NCBI GenBank assembly: GCA_963765555.1
Contig: CAVXWX010000012.1
Span: forward strand, 62,001-126,000
DNA from: JL08 sp963765555
GTDB taxonomy: Bacteria; Pseudomonadota; Alphaproteobacteria; Rhodobacterales; Rhodobacteraceae
Reading direction: 5' to 3'
DNA length: 64,000 bases
Positions within the stretch are counted from its first letter, which is position 1. Each line of letters begins with the position of its first letter. The notes beneath the pieces are model-generated. The model was not told the DNA's origin. It saw only the letters and a program-made list of their open reading frames with translations, and did not search any database. Below are positions 35,130-44,180 of this stretch, one piece after another. The position numbers and the translations under genes were made by a program.

Positions 35130-36352
35130 ATCACAAACTGCGCCAAGGTTTCATCATTGGTAATGTCAGTATAGGTAAAACCGGCAGCATCCAGTTTTGC
35201 AAAGAAGGCAGAAAAGTTTGCGGCGTCGGTTGTTTCGATGCCAATCAAAACAGATCCAAAATTTCGTGCGGATTTTTTTAGATACTCAAACCGCGCAATA
35301 TCGTCGTCCGGCCCAAGCAAGTTCAAAAACTCCTTGAGCGCACCCGGCCGTTGGGGCAACCGCAGAATGAAATACTTTTTGACGCCAGAGTAGCGCAGCG
35401 CACGCTCTTTCACCTCGGGCAAGCGTTCAAAATCAAAGTTTCCACCCGACGTGACACAGACGACGGTCTTGCCTTTGATCTGGTCCGCGACATCCACCAA
35501 CGCTTCCACAGATAATGCGCCGGCAGGCTCTAACACAATGCCTTCAACATTCAGCATTTCAATGATCGTTGCGCAAATACGGTCTTCGGAAATGGTAATC
35601 GTGCGTGATACGGGAATGGTCTTAAGGCGCTCAAAGGTGCGTTGGCCCACTTTCGCAACGGCGGCACCATCCACAAAACTGTTGATCGGCGACACATCCA
35701 CCGGTCCCCCGGCTTCCAGCGCGCGCTTCAAACTGGGTGCGCCTGACGGTTCGACAAAAGTGTAACTGATCCTGTCACCAAAATAACTGTATGTACCCGC
35801 TGACAAACCGCCGCCACCGACAGGCAGGATAATATGATGCGGTGCGACGCCCAATTCTTCCTCGATTTCAACGGCGACAGACGCCTGGCCTTCAATCACG
35901 TCTTCATCGTCAAACGGTGAAAGAAAATGCGCGCCCTGTTCGGCACAAAACGCCTGTGCCGATGCTAGCGTGTCATCAAAATAATCGCCCACCAGCCGGA
36001 TTTTGATGTTGTCGCCCCCAAATGTCCGCGTTTTCTGGATTTTCTGCTGGGGCGTGGTGACGGGCATAAAAATAACGCCCTGCACGTCAAAGTGACGGCA
36101 CATATAGGCAACCCCTTGCGCGTGGTTGCCAGCGCTGGCGCAGACAAACTGTGTCTGCCCCGAAAGCTTGCGCATGGCATTGAACGCGCCGCGCAATTTA
36201 TACGACCGCACCGGACTCAGATCTTCTCGCTTCAGAAACACTTCGGCTTCAAACCGGTCAGACAGGTGCACATTGCGTTGCAATGGCGTTGCCGGAAACA
36301 CCTCTCTCATGGCTTGCGTTGCAGCGCGGGCCGCCGCCTGAAAACGGGTCAT
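35126..36352 (-). CDS. ilvA: Threonine ammonia-lyase
   Basis: 408 residues from ATG 36352. IlvA deaminates threonine to 2-oxobutanoate, the first step of isoleucine synthesis. The PLP-binding lysine is K52 in VRSYKLRGAFNAM; FVCASAGNHAQGVAYMCRHF and the VGGGGLSAG glycine loop also bind PLP. A single ACT-like regulatory region (about 325-408) ends the protein, the shorter form rather than the two-ACT E. coli enzyme. Begins four bases after the upstream membrane protein. Confidence 0.94.
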   Translation of the reverse strand: MTRFQAAARAATQAMREVFPATPLQRNVHLSDRFEAEVFLKREDLSPVRSYKLRGAFNAMRKLSGQTQFVCASAGNHAQGVAYMCRHFDVQGVIFMPVTTPQQKIQKTRTFGGDNIKIRLVGDYFDDTLASAQAFCAEQGAHFLSPFDDEDVIEGQASVAVEIEEELGVAPHHIILPVGGGGLSAGTYSYFGDRISYTFVEPSGAPSLKRALEAGGPVDVSPINSFVDGAAVAKVGQRTFERLKTIPVSRTITISEDRICATIIEMLNVEGIVLEPAGALSVEALVDVADQIKGKTVVCVTSGGNFDFERLPEVKERALRYSGVKKYFILRLPQRPGALKEFLNLLGPDDDIARFEYLKKSARNFGSVLIGIETTDAANFSAFFAKLDAAGFTYTDITNDETLAQFVI

Positions 36353-36356
36353 TCTT

Positions 36357-37085
36357 CTAGGACAGCTCGCGTTTTTCGATGAAATAGCCATAGAATGTCG
36401 TGAACAGGCTGATACCGAACATCGTAATGAACCATTGGGCAGCAATCATATACGCAACCCCCAGAAACACGCTGATCGACGCTAGAACAATAGCTGGCAG
36501 AAGCAACACAACAATTCCGCCAAACATGCATAAGATGATGACGGCAATCGTTCCGGTGGTGCCTTGGGTCGCCTGCCAGGCTTCGGACATGGTCAACGGC
36601 TCGCCCACTGCGGCCGAGGGCATGATCGCGCACAGGCGATAAAACAGAAACACTGCGAAAATTACACCGATTGAAAAGATCGCCGCCCCCAACGGGCCTT
36701 GGAGCCCGAGCGCGATGGGAAGAGAGGCCACAATAATGACCGCCGCCATCGCCAGCCCAATTAGGATCGAACGCCCGAAATAGGCGGCCATGCGCCCCCC
36801 GTTCCAGTCTGGTAAAAGCCCGTCAGGTACTTCTTCCAGAAGAATATAGCGGTGCCACGCCACTGCGATCCAAAGGCTGGTGATGACAGACACTACTGTT
36901 CCGATCAATTGAATGCCTGCGCCCTCTGTATTGGGCACGCCATTTTCCATCGTTCCAAATCCGGATACCTGGGCCCAAACCTGAAAAAATGCCGATATGA
37001 TGTACAACAGCGCGGAAATTCGCAGGGCTACACCCAAATTCGCCCACACCAAACGCACAGAATGCTTGAATATTTGCCAGCCCAT
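36357..37085 (-). CDS. Multi-spanning membrane protein of unknown function
   Basis: 242 residues from ATG 37085, preceded by GGA. There are about six hydrophobic helices, the clearest near residues 22-42, 70-90, 108-130, 138-155, 175-200 and 205-228. Polar loops such as LPDWNGGRMAAYFGRS and VGEPLTMSEAWQATQG are of the kind seen in a family of uncharacterised inner-membrane proteins (DUF-type). No catalytic motif is visible. Same strand as ilvA and four bases before it; divergent from argG. Confidence 0.6.
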   Translation of the reverse strand: MGWQIFKHSVRLVWANLGVALRISALLYIISAFFQVWAQVSGFGTMENGVPNTEGAGIQLIGTVVSVITSLWIAVAWHRYILLEEVPDGLLPDWNGGRMAAYFGRSILIGLAMAAVIIVASLPIALGLQGPLGAAIFSIGVIFAVFLFYRLCAIMPSAAVGEPLTMSEAWQATQGTTGTIAVIILCMFGGIVVLLLPAIVLASISVFLGVAYMIAAQWFITMFGISLFTTFYGYFIEKRELS

Positions 37086-37223
37086 TTTGTTTCCAATCTT
37101 TGCATTGAACACCTGTCCAAGCAGTAGACAGCCGATAATGCGACGTCAACGCGCGTTGCCAATCTTGCCCCGACTATGAAAACCCGATATCGCCCGATCA
37201 ATCCCGTACGAAGGAACCAAAAC

Positions 37224-38441
37224 ATGCAAGCCCCCAAGAAAGTTGTTCTCGCCTATTCCGGCGGTCTTGATACGTCGATCATCCTGAAGTGGTTACAGAC
37301 CGAATATGGCTGCGAAGTGATCACGTTTACTGCGGATCTTGGGCAAGGCGAAGAATTGGAACCGGCCCGCAAGAAGGCCGAGATGATGGGCGCGTCTTCG
37401 ATCCATATCGAAGATTTGCGCGAGGAATTCGTCCGCGACTTTGTATTCCCGATGTTTCGTGCAAATGCCCTTTATGAGGGTCTGTATTTGCTGGGAACGT
37501 CCATCGCCCGTCCGCTGATTTCCAAGCGCCTTGTTGAAATTGCAGCTGCAGAAGGCGCAGATGCAGTGGCGCACGGGGCGACGGGAAAAGGCAATGATCA
37601 GGTTCGTTTCGAGCTGGCCGCCTATGCGCTGAATCCCGATATCAAGGTGATCGCACCTTGGCGCGAATGGGATCTGACCAGCCGTACCCGTTTGATTGAT
37701 TTTGCGGAAAAGAACCAGATACCGATTGCCAAAGACAAACGCGGCGAAGCGCCGTTTTCGGTCGATGCAAACCTGTTGCACACGTCATCCGAAGGCAAAG
37801 TGCTGGAAGATCCGGCAGATGAGGCGCCGGATTACGTGTACCAGCGCACGGTTAACCCCGAAGACGCGCCCGACACACCCGAATATGTCGAAATCGGATT
37901 CCTGCGCGGTGATGCCGTTTCGATCAACGGTACCGCCATGTCCCCGGCGGAAATTTTGACCAAATTGAATGAGATCGGCGGCAAACACGGCTGCGGCCGG
38001 CTTGATCTGGTCGAAGGTCGCTTTGTCGGTATGAAATCCCGCGGCATTTACGAAACGCCGGGCGGCACTTTGCTGCTCGAAGCGCATCGCGGCATTGAAT
38101 CCATTACGCTGGACCGTGGGCAGGCGCATCTGAAAGACGAACTGATGCCAAAATACGCGGAGCTGATCTATAACGGCTTCTGGTTCAGCCCCGAACGCGA
38201 AATGTTGCAGGCGCTGATCGACAAATCGCAAGAACACGTAACAGGCACCGTGCGCCTGAAACTGTACAAGGGCCTTGCGCGTACTGTTGGGCGGTGGTCC
38301 GATTATTCGCTGTATTCCGAAGCACATGTGACGTTCGAAGATGATGCGGGCGCCTATGATCAAAAGGATGCCGCAGGCTTTATCCAGCTGAACGCGCTTC
38401 GGCTGAAACTGATCGCAGCGCGCGATCGAAGGTTGAAATAA
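37224..38441 (+). CDS. argG: Argininosuccinate synthase
   Basis: 405 residues. ArgG condenses citrulline and aspartate with ATP in arginine synthesis; argJ is at 7490. The ATP-pyrophosphatase loop AYSGGLDTS is at residues 10-18. EGADAVAHGATGKGNDQVRFE and FVGMKSRGIYETPGG are family signatures. ATG 37224 is chosen for its GAAGGAA ribosome site; the in-frame ATG at 37176 would add 16 residues. Divergent from the membrane protein. Confidence 0.97.
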   Translation: MQAPKKVVLAYSGGLDTSIILKWLQTEYGCEVITFTADLGQGEELEPARKKAEMMGASSIHIEDLREEFVRDFVFPMFRANALYEGLYLLGTSIARPLISKRLVEIAAAEGADAVAHGATGKGNDQVRFELAAYALNPDIKVIAPWREWDLTSRTRLIDFAEKNQIPIAKDKRGEAPFSVDANLLHTSSEGKVLEDPADEAPDYVYQRTVNPEDAPDTPEYVEIGFLRGDAVSINGTAMSPAEILTKLNEIGGKHGCGRLDLVEGRFVGMKSRGIYETPGGTLLLEAHRGIESITLDRGQAHLKDELMPKYAELIYNGFWFSPEREMLQALIDKSQEHVTGTVRLKLYKGLARTVGRWSDYSLYSEAHVTFEDDAGAYDQKDAAGFIQLNALRLKLIAARDRRLK

Positions 38442-38447
38442 CGCCGT

Positions 38448-39164
38448 TCAGCTCAGCTTAATCTTGGCGAGCTTTTGGTAATGTGGCAGTGCCCGGGCAA
38501 CCAAGGCGTCGTATTCAGGCTCTAACACGGGTAATTCTTCATCCGTTTTCGAAAACCCGGTGCTTTGGTGCACGGCCCCGTACCAGTGTTTTGCCCACAC
38601 ACCATCTTGCGCGTGGCCCCCAATGGGCCAGCGCAGCATAGCCGCGTCCCAGTTTAGGCCCAAAGCGGCACACAGCTTTTTCAGCATACGCTCCGGATCT
38701 GCACGGATATCAGCCGAGTCTATGACAATAGGCGTCTGGCCCAACGCCGTGACTTCATCCAGCAAAAGCGCTTGCTGCCAAAATCCGAGATCATCAAACG
38801 AAGGTCCTTCGCGTTTTTTGGCGTAGCTTGCCACCACATGGGCCGGATGGCGGATCAGAAACACATTTCTAGCCCCGGACATCCAATCACGCGGAATGCC
38901 TTCGACCATATGATGGGTCATGTGTTTTTGATAGAAATGCGGTTTCCCATCAGGAACCGGACCCGTCAAAGACCGCGCCACTTTCGCCGGGTCGGTCGGG
39001 TGCCGGGCCAGAATTTCGGCCCGCATCGGGTGATCTGCACCCGTTTGCGCCAGGAAAGGGGCATAAAACGGTTCATCTACCACATGAAAATCCGCGCGCG
39101 CGCCGAAACTATACATCATCGCCGTCGAAAGGTTGCGCGGCCCCGACCACATGGCGATCCGCAT
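38448..39164 (-). CDS. Sulfotransferase-like P-loop protein
   Basis: 238 residues from ATG 39164, which overlaps the aminotransferase stop as TAATG with AAGGAA eight bases upstream. The N-terminal P-loop-like MWSGPRNLSTAMMYSF matches the PAPS-binding start of sulfotransferase-family proteins, and FLIRHPAHVVASYAK corresponds to the 3'-phosphate-binding strand. Similar genes accompany branched-chain or D-amino-acid aminotransferases in relatives. Whether it really transfers sulphate is not established. Confidence 0.75.
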   Translation of the reverse strand: MRIAMWSGPRNLSTAMMYSFGARADFHVVDEPFYAPFLAQTGADHPMRAEILARHPTDPAKVARSLTGPVPDGKPHFYQKHMTHHMVEGIPRDWMSGARNVFLIRHPAHVVASYAKKREGPSFDDLGFWQQALLLDEVTALGQTPIVIDSADIRADPERMLKKLCAALGLNWDAAMLRWPIGGHAQDGVWAKHWYGAVHQSTGFSKTDEELPVLEPEYDALVARALPHYQKLAKIKLS

Positions 39165-40073
39165 TATGCGCATTCCTTGGCAATCAACGCCTTGTACAGC
39201 CCGCGCAGCTTCTCGGTCATAGGTCCCATCTCACCTGATCCGATCTGTCGCCCGTCAATCTCGCCAACAGGGGTTTGCGCGCCGAATGTGCCGGTCAAAA
39301 AAGCTTCGTCCGCGCCATATGTGTCAACAAGTGAAAAATTACGCTCGAAAACGGGGATATCGTTGGCGCGACACAGATCGATAACCTTCTGCCGCGTGAT
39401 CCCGTTCATGCAGTAATCTCCAGTACTGGTCCAAACCGCGCCGTTTCTGACGATGAAAAAATTGCAGGCGTTTGTTGTGTTCACAAACCCATGCACATCC
39501 AGCATCAACGCTTCGTCGGCCCCTGCCTTTTCGGCCGCAATGCAGGCCAGAATGCAGTTCAGCTTGGAATGGGAATTCAGCTTCGGATCCTGCGTCATCG
39601 GCAGGCCGCGCAAATGGGGCACCGTCGCCAATCGAATTGGGCGCGGGATCCGTGGCTTTGAATGCTCCATGATAATAACCATCGTCGGGCCGGAATTGCT
39701 TAGCGACGGATGTTGAAACGGGCGCGATTTAACACCCCGCGTGACCATCAGCCTCGCATGTGCATCCGTTGTGAAATCATTGGCTTTTTGTGTCTCTAAC
39801 AAGGCGGATATAACGCCTTTGCCGATCTAAACCGATATCCAGATCAATGGCCTTTGCTGCCTCGAACAACCTGTCGATATGGGCATCCATAAATGCCCAG
39901 CGCCCATTATAGAGGCGCAAACCTTCCCACACGCCGTCGCCCAGCATAAAGCCGCTGTCATATACGCTGACCATCGCTTCGCCCTTGGGTCGCAATGCGC
40001 CATTTACATAAATCAGGATATCGTCATTGCGCGCGTCATCCTGCGCTTGATGGGTCGTTACGTGCTCAGTCAT
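39164..40073 (-). pseudogene. Class IV aminotransferase (BCAT / D-amino-acid type), broken by a frameshift
   Basis: The first frame (ATG 40073, with GGAGG upstream) carries VYDSGFMLGDGVWEGLRLYN and ends near GLDRQ. The second frame continues GVISALLETQKANDF and holds the PLP-binding lysine region SKLNCILACIAAEKAGADEA, CNFFIVRNG and CMNGITRQKVIDLC. One extra A near 39818 (AAA for AA) separates them. Joined, the protein is about 302 residues, normal for fold-type IV PLP transaminases acting on branched-chain or D-amino acids. It is translationally coupled to the sulfotransferase-like gene. Confidence 0.85.
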
Positions 40074-40221
40074 TTCAGCCTCCTGTTGCGCGAACGCTAG
40101 GCAAGCCGCACAGCACTGCCAAGAGGTAAATTCCTGTCACCTCATCGTGAAAACCCGTTTCACCCAGTTGTCACAACCACAATCCCAAGACACGATGATG
40201 GCCATAACTGGAGGATCGCAC

Positions 40222-40884
40222 ATGTCGGCTTTGCAAAACGCGAAAATTGCCGTTCTTGGTATTCTGATCCTGATCGGGTTTGCCGCATCCCATTCAAAGG
40301 CGCACGCCGCGAACCAAGAAATACTGACCGTTGCCGGAGGGTGTTTCTGGTGCGTTGAGGCAGATTTTGAAGGTGTCGCGGGCGTTCAGGAAGTGGTGTC
40401 CGGCTATACCGGCGGAACCGTGGAAAACCCGACATACAAACAGGTCACGCAAGGCGGAACCGGCCATTATGAAGCGGTGCAGATCATTTTCGACCCGAAA
40501 ATGGTTTCCCTCGACGCATTGCTCGCCAAATTTTTCCGCTCAATCGATCCGACAGATTCCGGAGGGCAATTTTGCGATCGTGGCGACAGCTATCGCTCGG
40601 CCGTTTTTTATTCCGACGCAAGCCAGCAGTCTGCCGCAGACCGGGAAAAATCCCGCGCGGCACAAGAATTGGGTCAATCAATTGTAACCCCGATCCTTCC
40701 GGCGTCGCGCTTTTACTTAGCCGAGGACTATCACCAGGATTACTATAAAAGCTCTGGTCTCGTTCTGACGCGGTTTGGTCCGAAATCAAAATCCGGCGCA
40801 TACAAGGCCTATCGCGAAGCCTGCGGGCGGGATGAGCGCGTTAAAGAGCTTTGGGGACCTGAGGCACCGTTTGTGAACAGCTAA
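40222..40884 (+). CDS. msrA: Peptide methionine sulfoxide reductase MsrA, exported form
   Basis: 220 residues from ATG 40222, chosen for its GGAGG ribosome site. MsrA repairs S-methionine sulfoxide. The catalytic cysteine is C41 in AGGCFWCVEADFEG. Before it lies a hydrophobic N terminus (about 8-30, ending AHA) that looks like a cleavable signal, so this copy probably works in the periplasm. EDYHQDYY and GPKSKSGAYKAYREACGR close the family core. Convergent with the kinase gene, overlapping by four bases. Confidence 0.92.
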   Translation: MSALQNAKIAVLGILILIGFAASHSKAHAANQEILTVAGGCFWCVEADFEGVAGVQEVVSGYTGGTVENPTYKQVTQGGTGHYEAVQIIFDPKMVSLDALLAKFFRSIDPTDSGGQFCDRGDSYRSAVFYSDASQQSAADREKSRAAQELGQSIVTPILPASRFYLAEDYHQDYYKSSGLVLTRFGPKSKSGAYKAYREACGRDERVKELWGPEAPFVNS

Positions 40885-41759
40885 CTGGCCCCCTTCGCTT
40901 CTTGCACATCTTTCAAATCGGGGATCACGTCCGCAGTACCCCGCCGGGTTACCATTATGGCTGCCGCCACAATTGCCGTCTGGATCGCTTGCGCGATAGG
41001 CTGGCCGCGATCAACCCCCGCAACTACATAACCGGTAAACGTATCGCCCGCTCCGGTGGTATCGACGGGTGTGACCGGAAAGGCCGGAAAATGTCTGGTT
41101 TTACCTTTAACAGTGTCGATCCACCGGCATCCGTCTGCGCCAAGCGTCACAATTACATGGCGCACCGGCAATTTGTCAGGCGCCATGCCCAATGCAGCCT
41201 CAAGCTGCGCCGCTTCAACCGCATTCAGAAACAGAAACTCGATATACGGCAAAACAGCCTGAACTGCCGCCGTGTCAAAAGGTGCGGCGGCATAAGCAAC
41301 CCGAAGCCCAAGGCGCGCACCCATTTCGGCGGCGTGCGTTTGGGCATTGGTTTCATTCTGGAGAACCAGAAAATCCCCATTGTCGGCACCCGATAATGCA
41401 GTCCCGATCTGGTCCTTGCTGATGGTGTGGTTTGCGCCAGCAAACAGAACAATCTGGTTTTCCCCATCCGGCGCGACGCAGATATTGGCGTGTCCGGTTG
41501 CCAGATTGCTTATCGCAATATGCGTTACGTCTACGCCATATTCCAGCAGTCGGGTTTGGGCCCAGCGCCCGTCCTGCCCCACGGCCCCGATGTGAAACAC
41601 CCGTGCGGCCGCCCGCGCCGCGGCCACAGACATGTTGGTGCCTTTGCCGCCCAATCCGCGGGTCAACCGATCTGCCGCAAGCGTTTCACCGGCGACGGGA
41701 ATATGGGGCACGCTATAAAAGTTGTCAGCGTTGATCGAACCCAGATTGTATATCGCCAA
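40881..41759 (-). CDS. PfkB-family sugar kinase, probably ribokinase
   Basis: 292 residues. It probably phosphorylates ribose or a related sugar with ATP. The first PfkB signature is GGKGTNMSVAAARAAA near residue 38; the second is DTTGAGDTFTG with the catalytic aspartate at D239. GGKGTN is typical of ribokinase rather than fructokinase. No sugar transporter is adjacent, so the substrate is inferred from the family. Confidence 0.85.
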   Translation of the reverse strand: MAIYNLGSINADNFYSVPHIPVAGETLAADRLTRGLGGKGTNMSVAAARAAARVFHIGAVGQDGRWAQTRLLEYGVDVTHIAISNLATGHANICVAPDGENQIVLFAGANHTISKDQIGTALSGADNGDFLVLQNETNAQTHAAEMGARLGLRVAYAAAPFDTAAVQAVLPYIEFLFLNAVEAAQLEAALGMAPDKLPVRHVIVTLGADGCRWIDTVKGKTRHFPAFPVTPVDTTGAGDTFTGYVVAGVDRGQPIAQAIQTAIVAAAIMVTRRGTADVIPDLKDVQEAKGAS

Positions 41760-41790
41760 CTCAATCTCCCTTTCAGGCCAGAATCCGGCC

Positions 41791-44046
41791 CTAACCGACC
41801 TTGCACGCCGCCAGAACTGCCATGTTCAGAATGTCGTTCGCTGTCGAATTGGATCCGCAGATCTGGATCGATTCACCTACCCCGCTCAAGATCGGGCCAA
41901 TGACTGTCGCACCGCCCATTTCCTGCATCAACTTGACAGAAATGCTTGCCGAATGGCGCGCGGGAACCACAAGAATGTTGGCTGGTCCGGTCAGGCGGGA
42001 AAACGGGTACTGGGCTTGCGTTGCCGTGTTCAGCGCGACATCAACTGTCATTTCGCCTTCGTATTCGAAATCAACGCCGCGACGGTCCAGCACTTTGGGG
42101 GCCAAATGCATTTTATGCGCACGTTCTGATACCGGATATCCGAACGTCGAAAAGCTGACGAAGGCAACACGCGGGTCAAGCCCCATATGCCGCGCCACCG
42201 CCGCGCTGCGTTCGGCTATTGTGGCCAGATCTTCCTCATCGGGCCATTCGTGCACAAGTGTGTCGGCAATCAACACGATACGGCCCTTGTGCAGCAGTGC
42301 CGTCACACCCGCAGCCCCATGCGCGGCGTCCGCATCAAATACTGAATTTATCCTGTCCAATATATGCGACGACTTGCGCGTTGCCCCTGTAACAAGGCCA
42401 TCTCCGTGGCCGTGTGCCAGCATCAGCGCAGAAAAAACATGCCGGTCGCGCGCGGCCAGACGGTGGATATCCTGTCTGTCATGCCCTTTGCGTTGCAGGC
42501 GGTTGTACAGGAATTCCTTGTAGGCATCGAGATGCGGGGTAATCGCCGCATTCACAACTTCCAACTCCTGCACGGCATCACCCAGGCCGCTGGCCTCCAG
42601 TTTTGCTTTCACATCATAATCGCGCCCGACCACCAGCGCCTGCCCCAGACCCGACCGCTGGTACATGACCGCAGCGCGCAAAACCCTTGGATCATCGCCT
42701 TCTGCGAAAATCATCCGCGCTTGCGCGGCACGCGCGCGCGCGTTCAGCCCCCGTAGGATACTGGCTGTGGGATCCATACGGGATTTAAGAGAAAGTTCGT
42801 AAGCATCCATATCTATAATCGGACGCCGCGCAGCACCTGTATTCATTCCCGCGCGCGCCACAGCTGTCGGAATCCGGTAAATCAGGCGCGGATCAAACGG
42901 GGTTGGAATGATGTAATCGCGCCCAAAACTCAGATTGCGCCCGTAAGCCAGTGCAACCTCGTCGGGCACGTCTTCTCGGGCAAGTTCCGCCAGTGCTTGG
43001 GCACATGCGATCTTCATCTCGTCATTGATGGCACGCGCATGAATATCCAATGCGCCGCGAAAAAGGTAAGGAAACCCAAGTACGTTGTTAACCTGATTGG
43101 GGTAATCGCTGCGCCCGGTCGCAACAATCGCGTCTTCCCGAACAGCGTGCGCCTCTTCGGGCGTGATTTCCGGATCGGGGTTCGCCATGGCAAAAATCAC
43201 AGGGTTATCTGCCATGTTCGCCACCATTTCAGGTGTCACCGCGCCCTTGGCGGACACGCCCAAAAACACATCTGCGCCTTTCATCGCGTCATCAAGTGAT
43301 CGCAGATCTGTGTTCACCGCATGGGCAGATTTCCATTGGTTCATACCTTCGGAACGGCCCTGATAGATCACACCTTTGGTATCGCACATGATGCAATTCT
43401 CATGCCGTGCACCCATGGACTTCAGCAACTCAAGGCACGCGATCCCTGCCGCCCCCGCACCATTCAGCACGATACGCACATCTTCGATTTTCTTGTTGGA
43501 CAGGTGCAGCGCGTTGATCAGGCCAGCAGCACAGATCACCGCCGTTCCATGCTGATCGTCATGGAACACCGGAATGTCCATTTCTTCCTTAAGCCGTTGT
43601 TCAATGATAAAACACTCTGGTGCCTTGATGTCCTCAAGGTTGATGCCCCCGAAAGTTGGGCCCATCAACTTGACGGCCGCACAGAACGCATCCGGATCTT
43701 CGGTATCCAGTTCGATATCAATGCTGTTCACGTCCGCAAAACGTTTGAACAGAACCGCCTTGCCTTCCATCACCGGTTTAGACGCCAAAGCACCCAGATT
43801 GCCCAGACCCAACACAGCCGTACCATTGGATATCACGGCAACCAGATTGCCCTTGTTCGTGTAATCATACGCGGTTTCGGGGGCCGCGGCGATGGCCTCG
43901 CAAGGGACCGCAACACCGGGAGAATACGCCAGCGACAGATCGCGCTGCGTCGTCATCGGGACAGTTGCGGTGATTTCGAATTTTCCGGGCGTTGGCTCCA
44001 GATGAAAGGCAAGCGCCTCTTCGGCCGTCACTTTGGTTTTGGACAT
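41791..44046 (-). CDS. maeB: NADP-dependent malic enzyme with phosphotransacetylase domain
   Basis: 751 residues. The enzyme decarboxylates malate to pyruvate, supplying NADPH. Malic domain (about 1-430): TQRDLSLAYSPGVA, VFHDDQHGTAVICAAG and NGAGAAGIACLELL. The C-terminal third (about 430-751) is a phosphotransacetylase-like domain (FAEGDDPRVLRAAVMYQ, GPANILVVPARHSAS) that in studied homologues is regulatory rather than catalytic. ATG 44046 is preceded by AGGA. Divergent from mutS across a 134-base gap. Confidence 0.95.
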   Translation of the reverse strand: MSKTKVTAEEALAFHLEPTPGKFEITATVPMTTQRDLSLAYSPGVAVPCEAIAAAPETAYDYTNKGNLVAVISNGTAVLGLGNLGALASKPVMEGKAVLFKRFADVNSIDIELDTEDPDAFCAAVKLMGPTFGGINLEDIKAPECFIIEQRLKEEMDIPVFHDDQHGTAVICAAGLINALHLSNKKIEDVRIVLNGAGAAGIACLELLKSMGARHENCIMCDTKGVIYQGRSEGMNQWKSAHAVNTDLRSLDDAMKGADVFLGVSAKGAVTPEMVANMADNPVIFAMANPDPEITPEEAHAVREDAIVATGRSDYPNQVNNVLGFPYLFRGALDIHARAINDEMKIACAQALAELAREDVPDEVALAYGRNLSFGRDYIIPTPFDPRLIYRIPTAVARAGMNTGAARRPIIDMDAYELSLKSRMDPTASILRGLNARARAAQARMIFAEGDDPRVLRAAVMYQRSGLGQALVVGRDYDVKAKLEASGLGDAVQELEVVNAAITPHLDAYKEFLYNRLQRKGHDRQDIHRLAARDRHVFSALMLAHGHGDGLVTGATRKSSHILDRINSVFDADAAHGAAGVTALLHKGRIVLIADTLVHEWPDEEDLATIAERSAAVARHMGLDPRVAFVSFSTFGYPVSERAHKMHLAPKVLDRRGVDFEYEGEMTVDVALNTATQAQYPFSRLTGPANILVVPARHSASISVKLMQEMGGATVIGPILSGVGESIQICGSNSTANDILNMAVLAACKVG

Positions 44047-44180
44047 TTCGGATTCTTTCCTGCTGCGGGCTTGGGCGTCTTACCCCAGTGGCGCGCGCGC
44101 CTCAATCAGATTGCGTTTTCGCCTTTCGCCTATTGAACGGCCTTTGTAAGGTTCGCCACGGCCAAGTGTGGGGAAATCGC

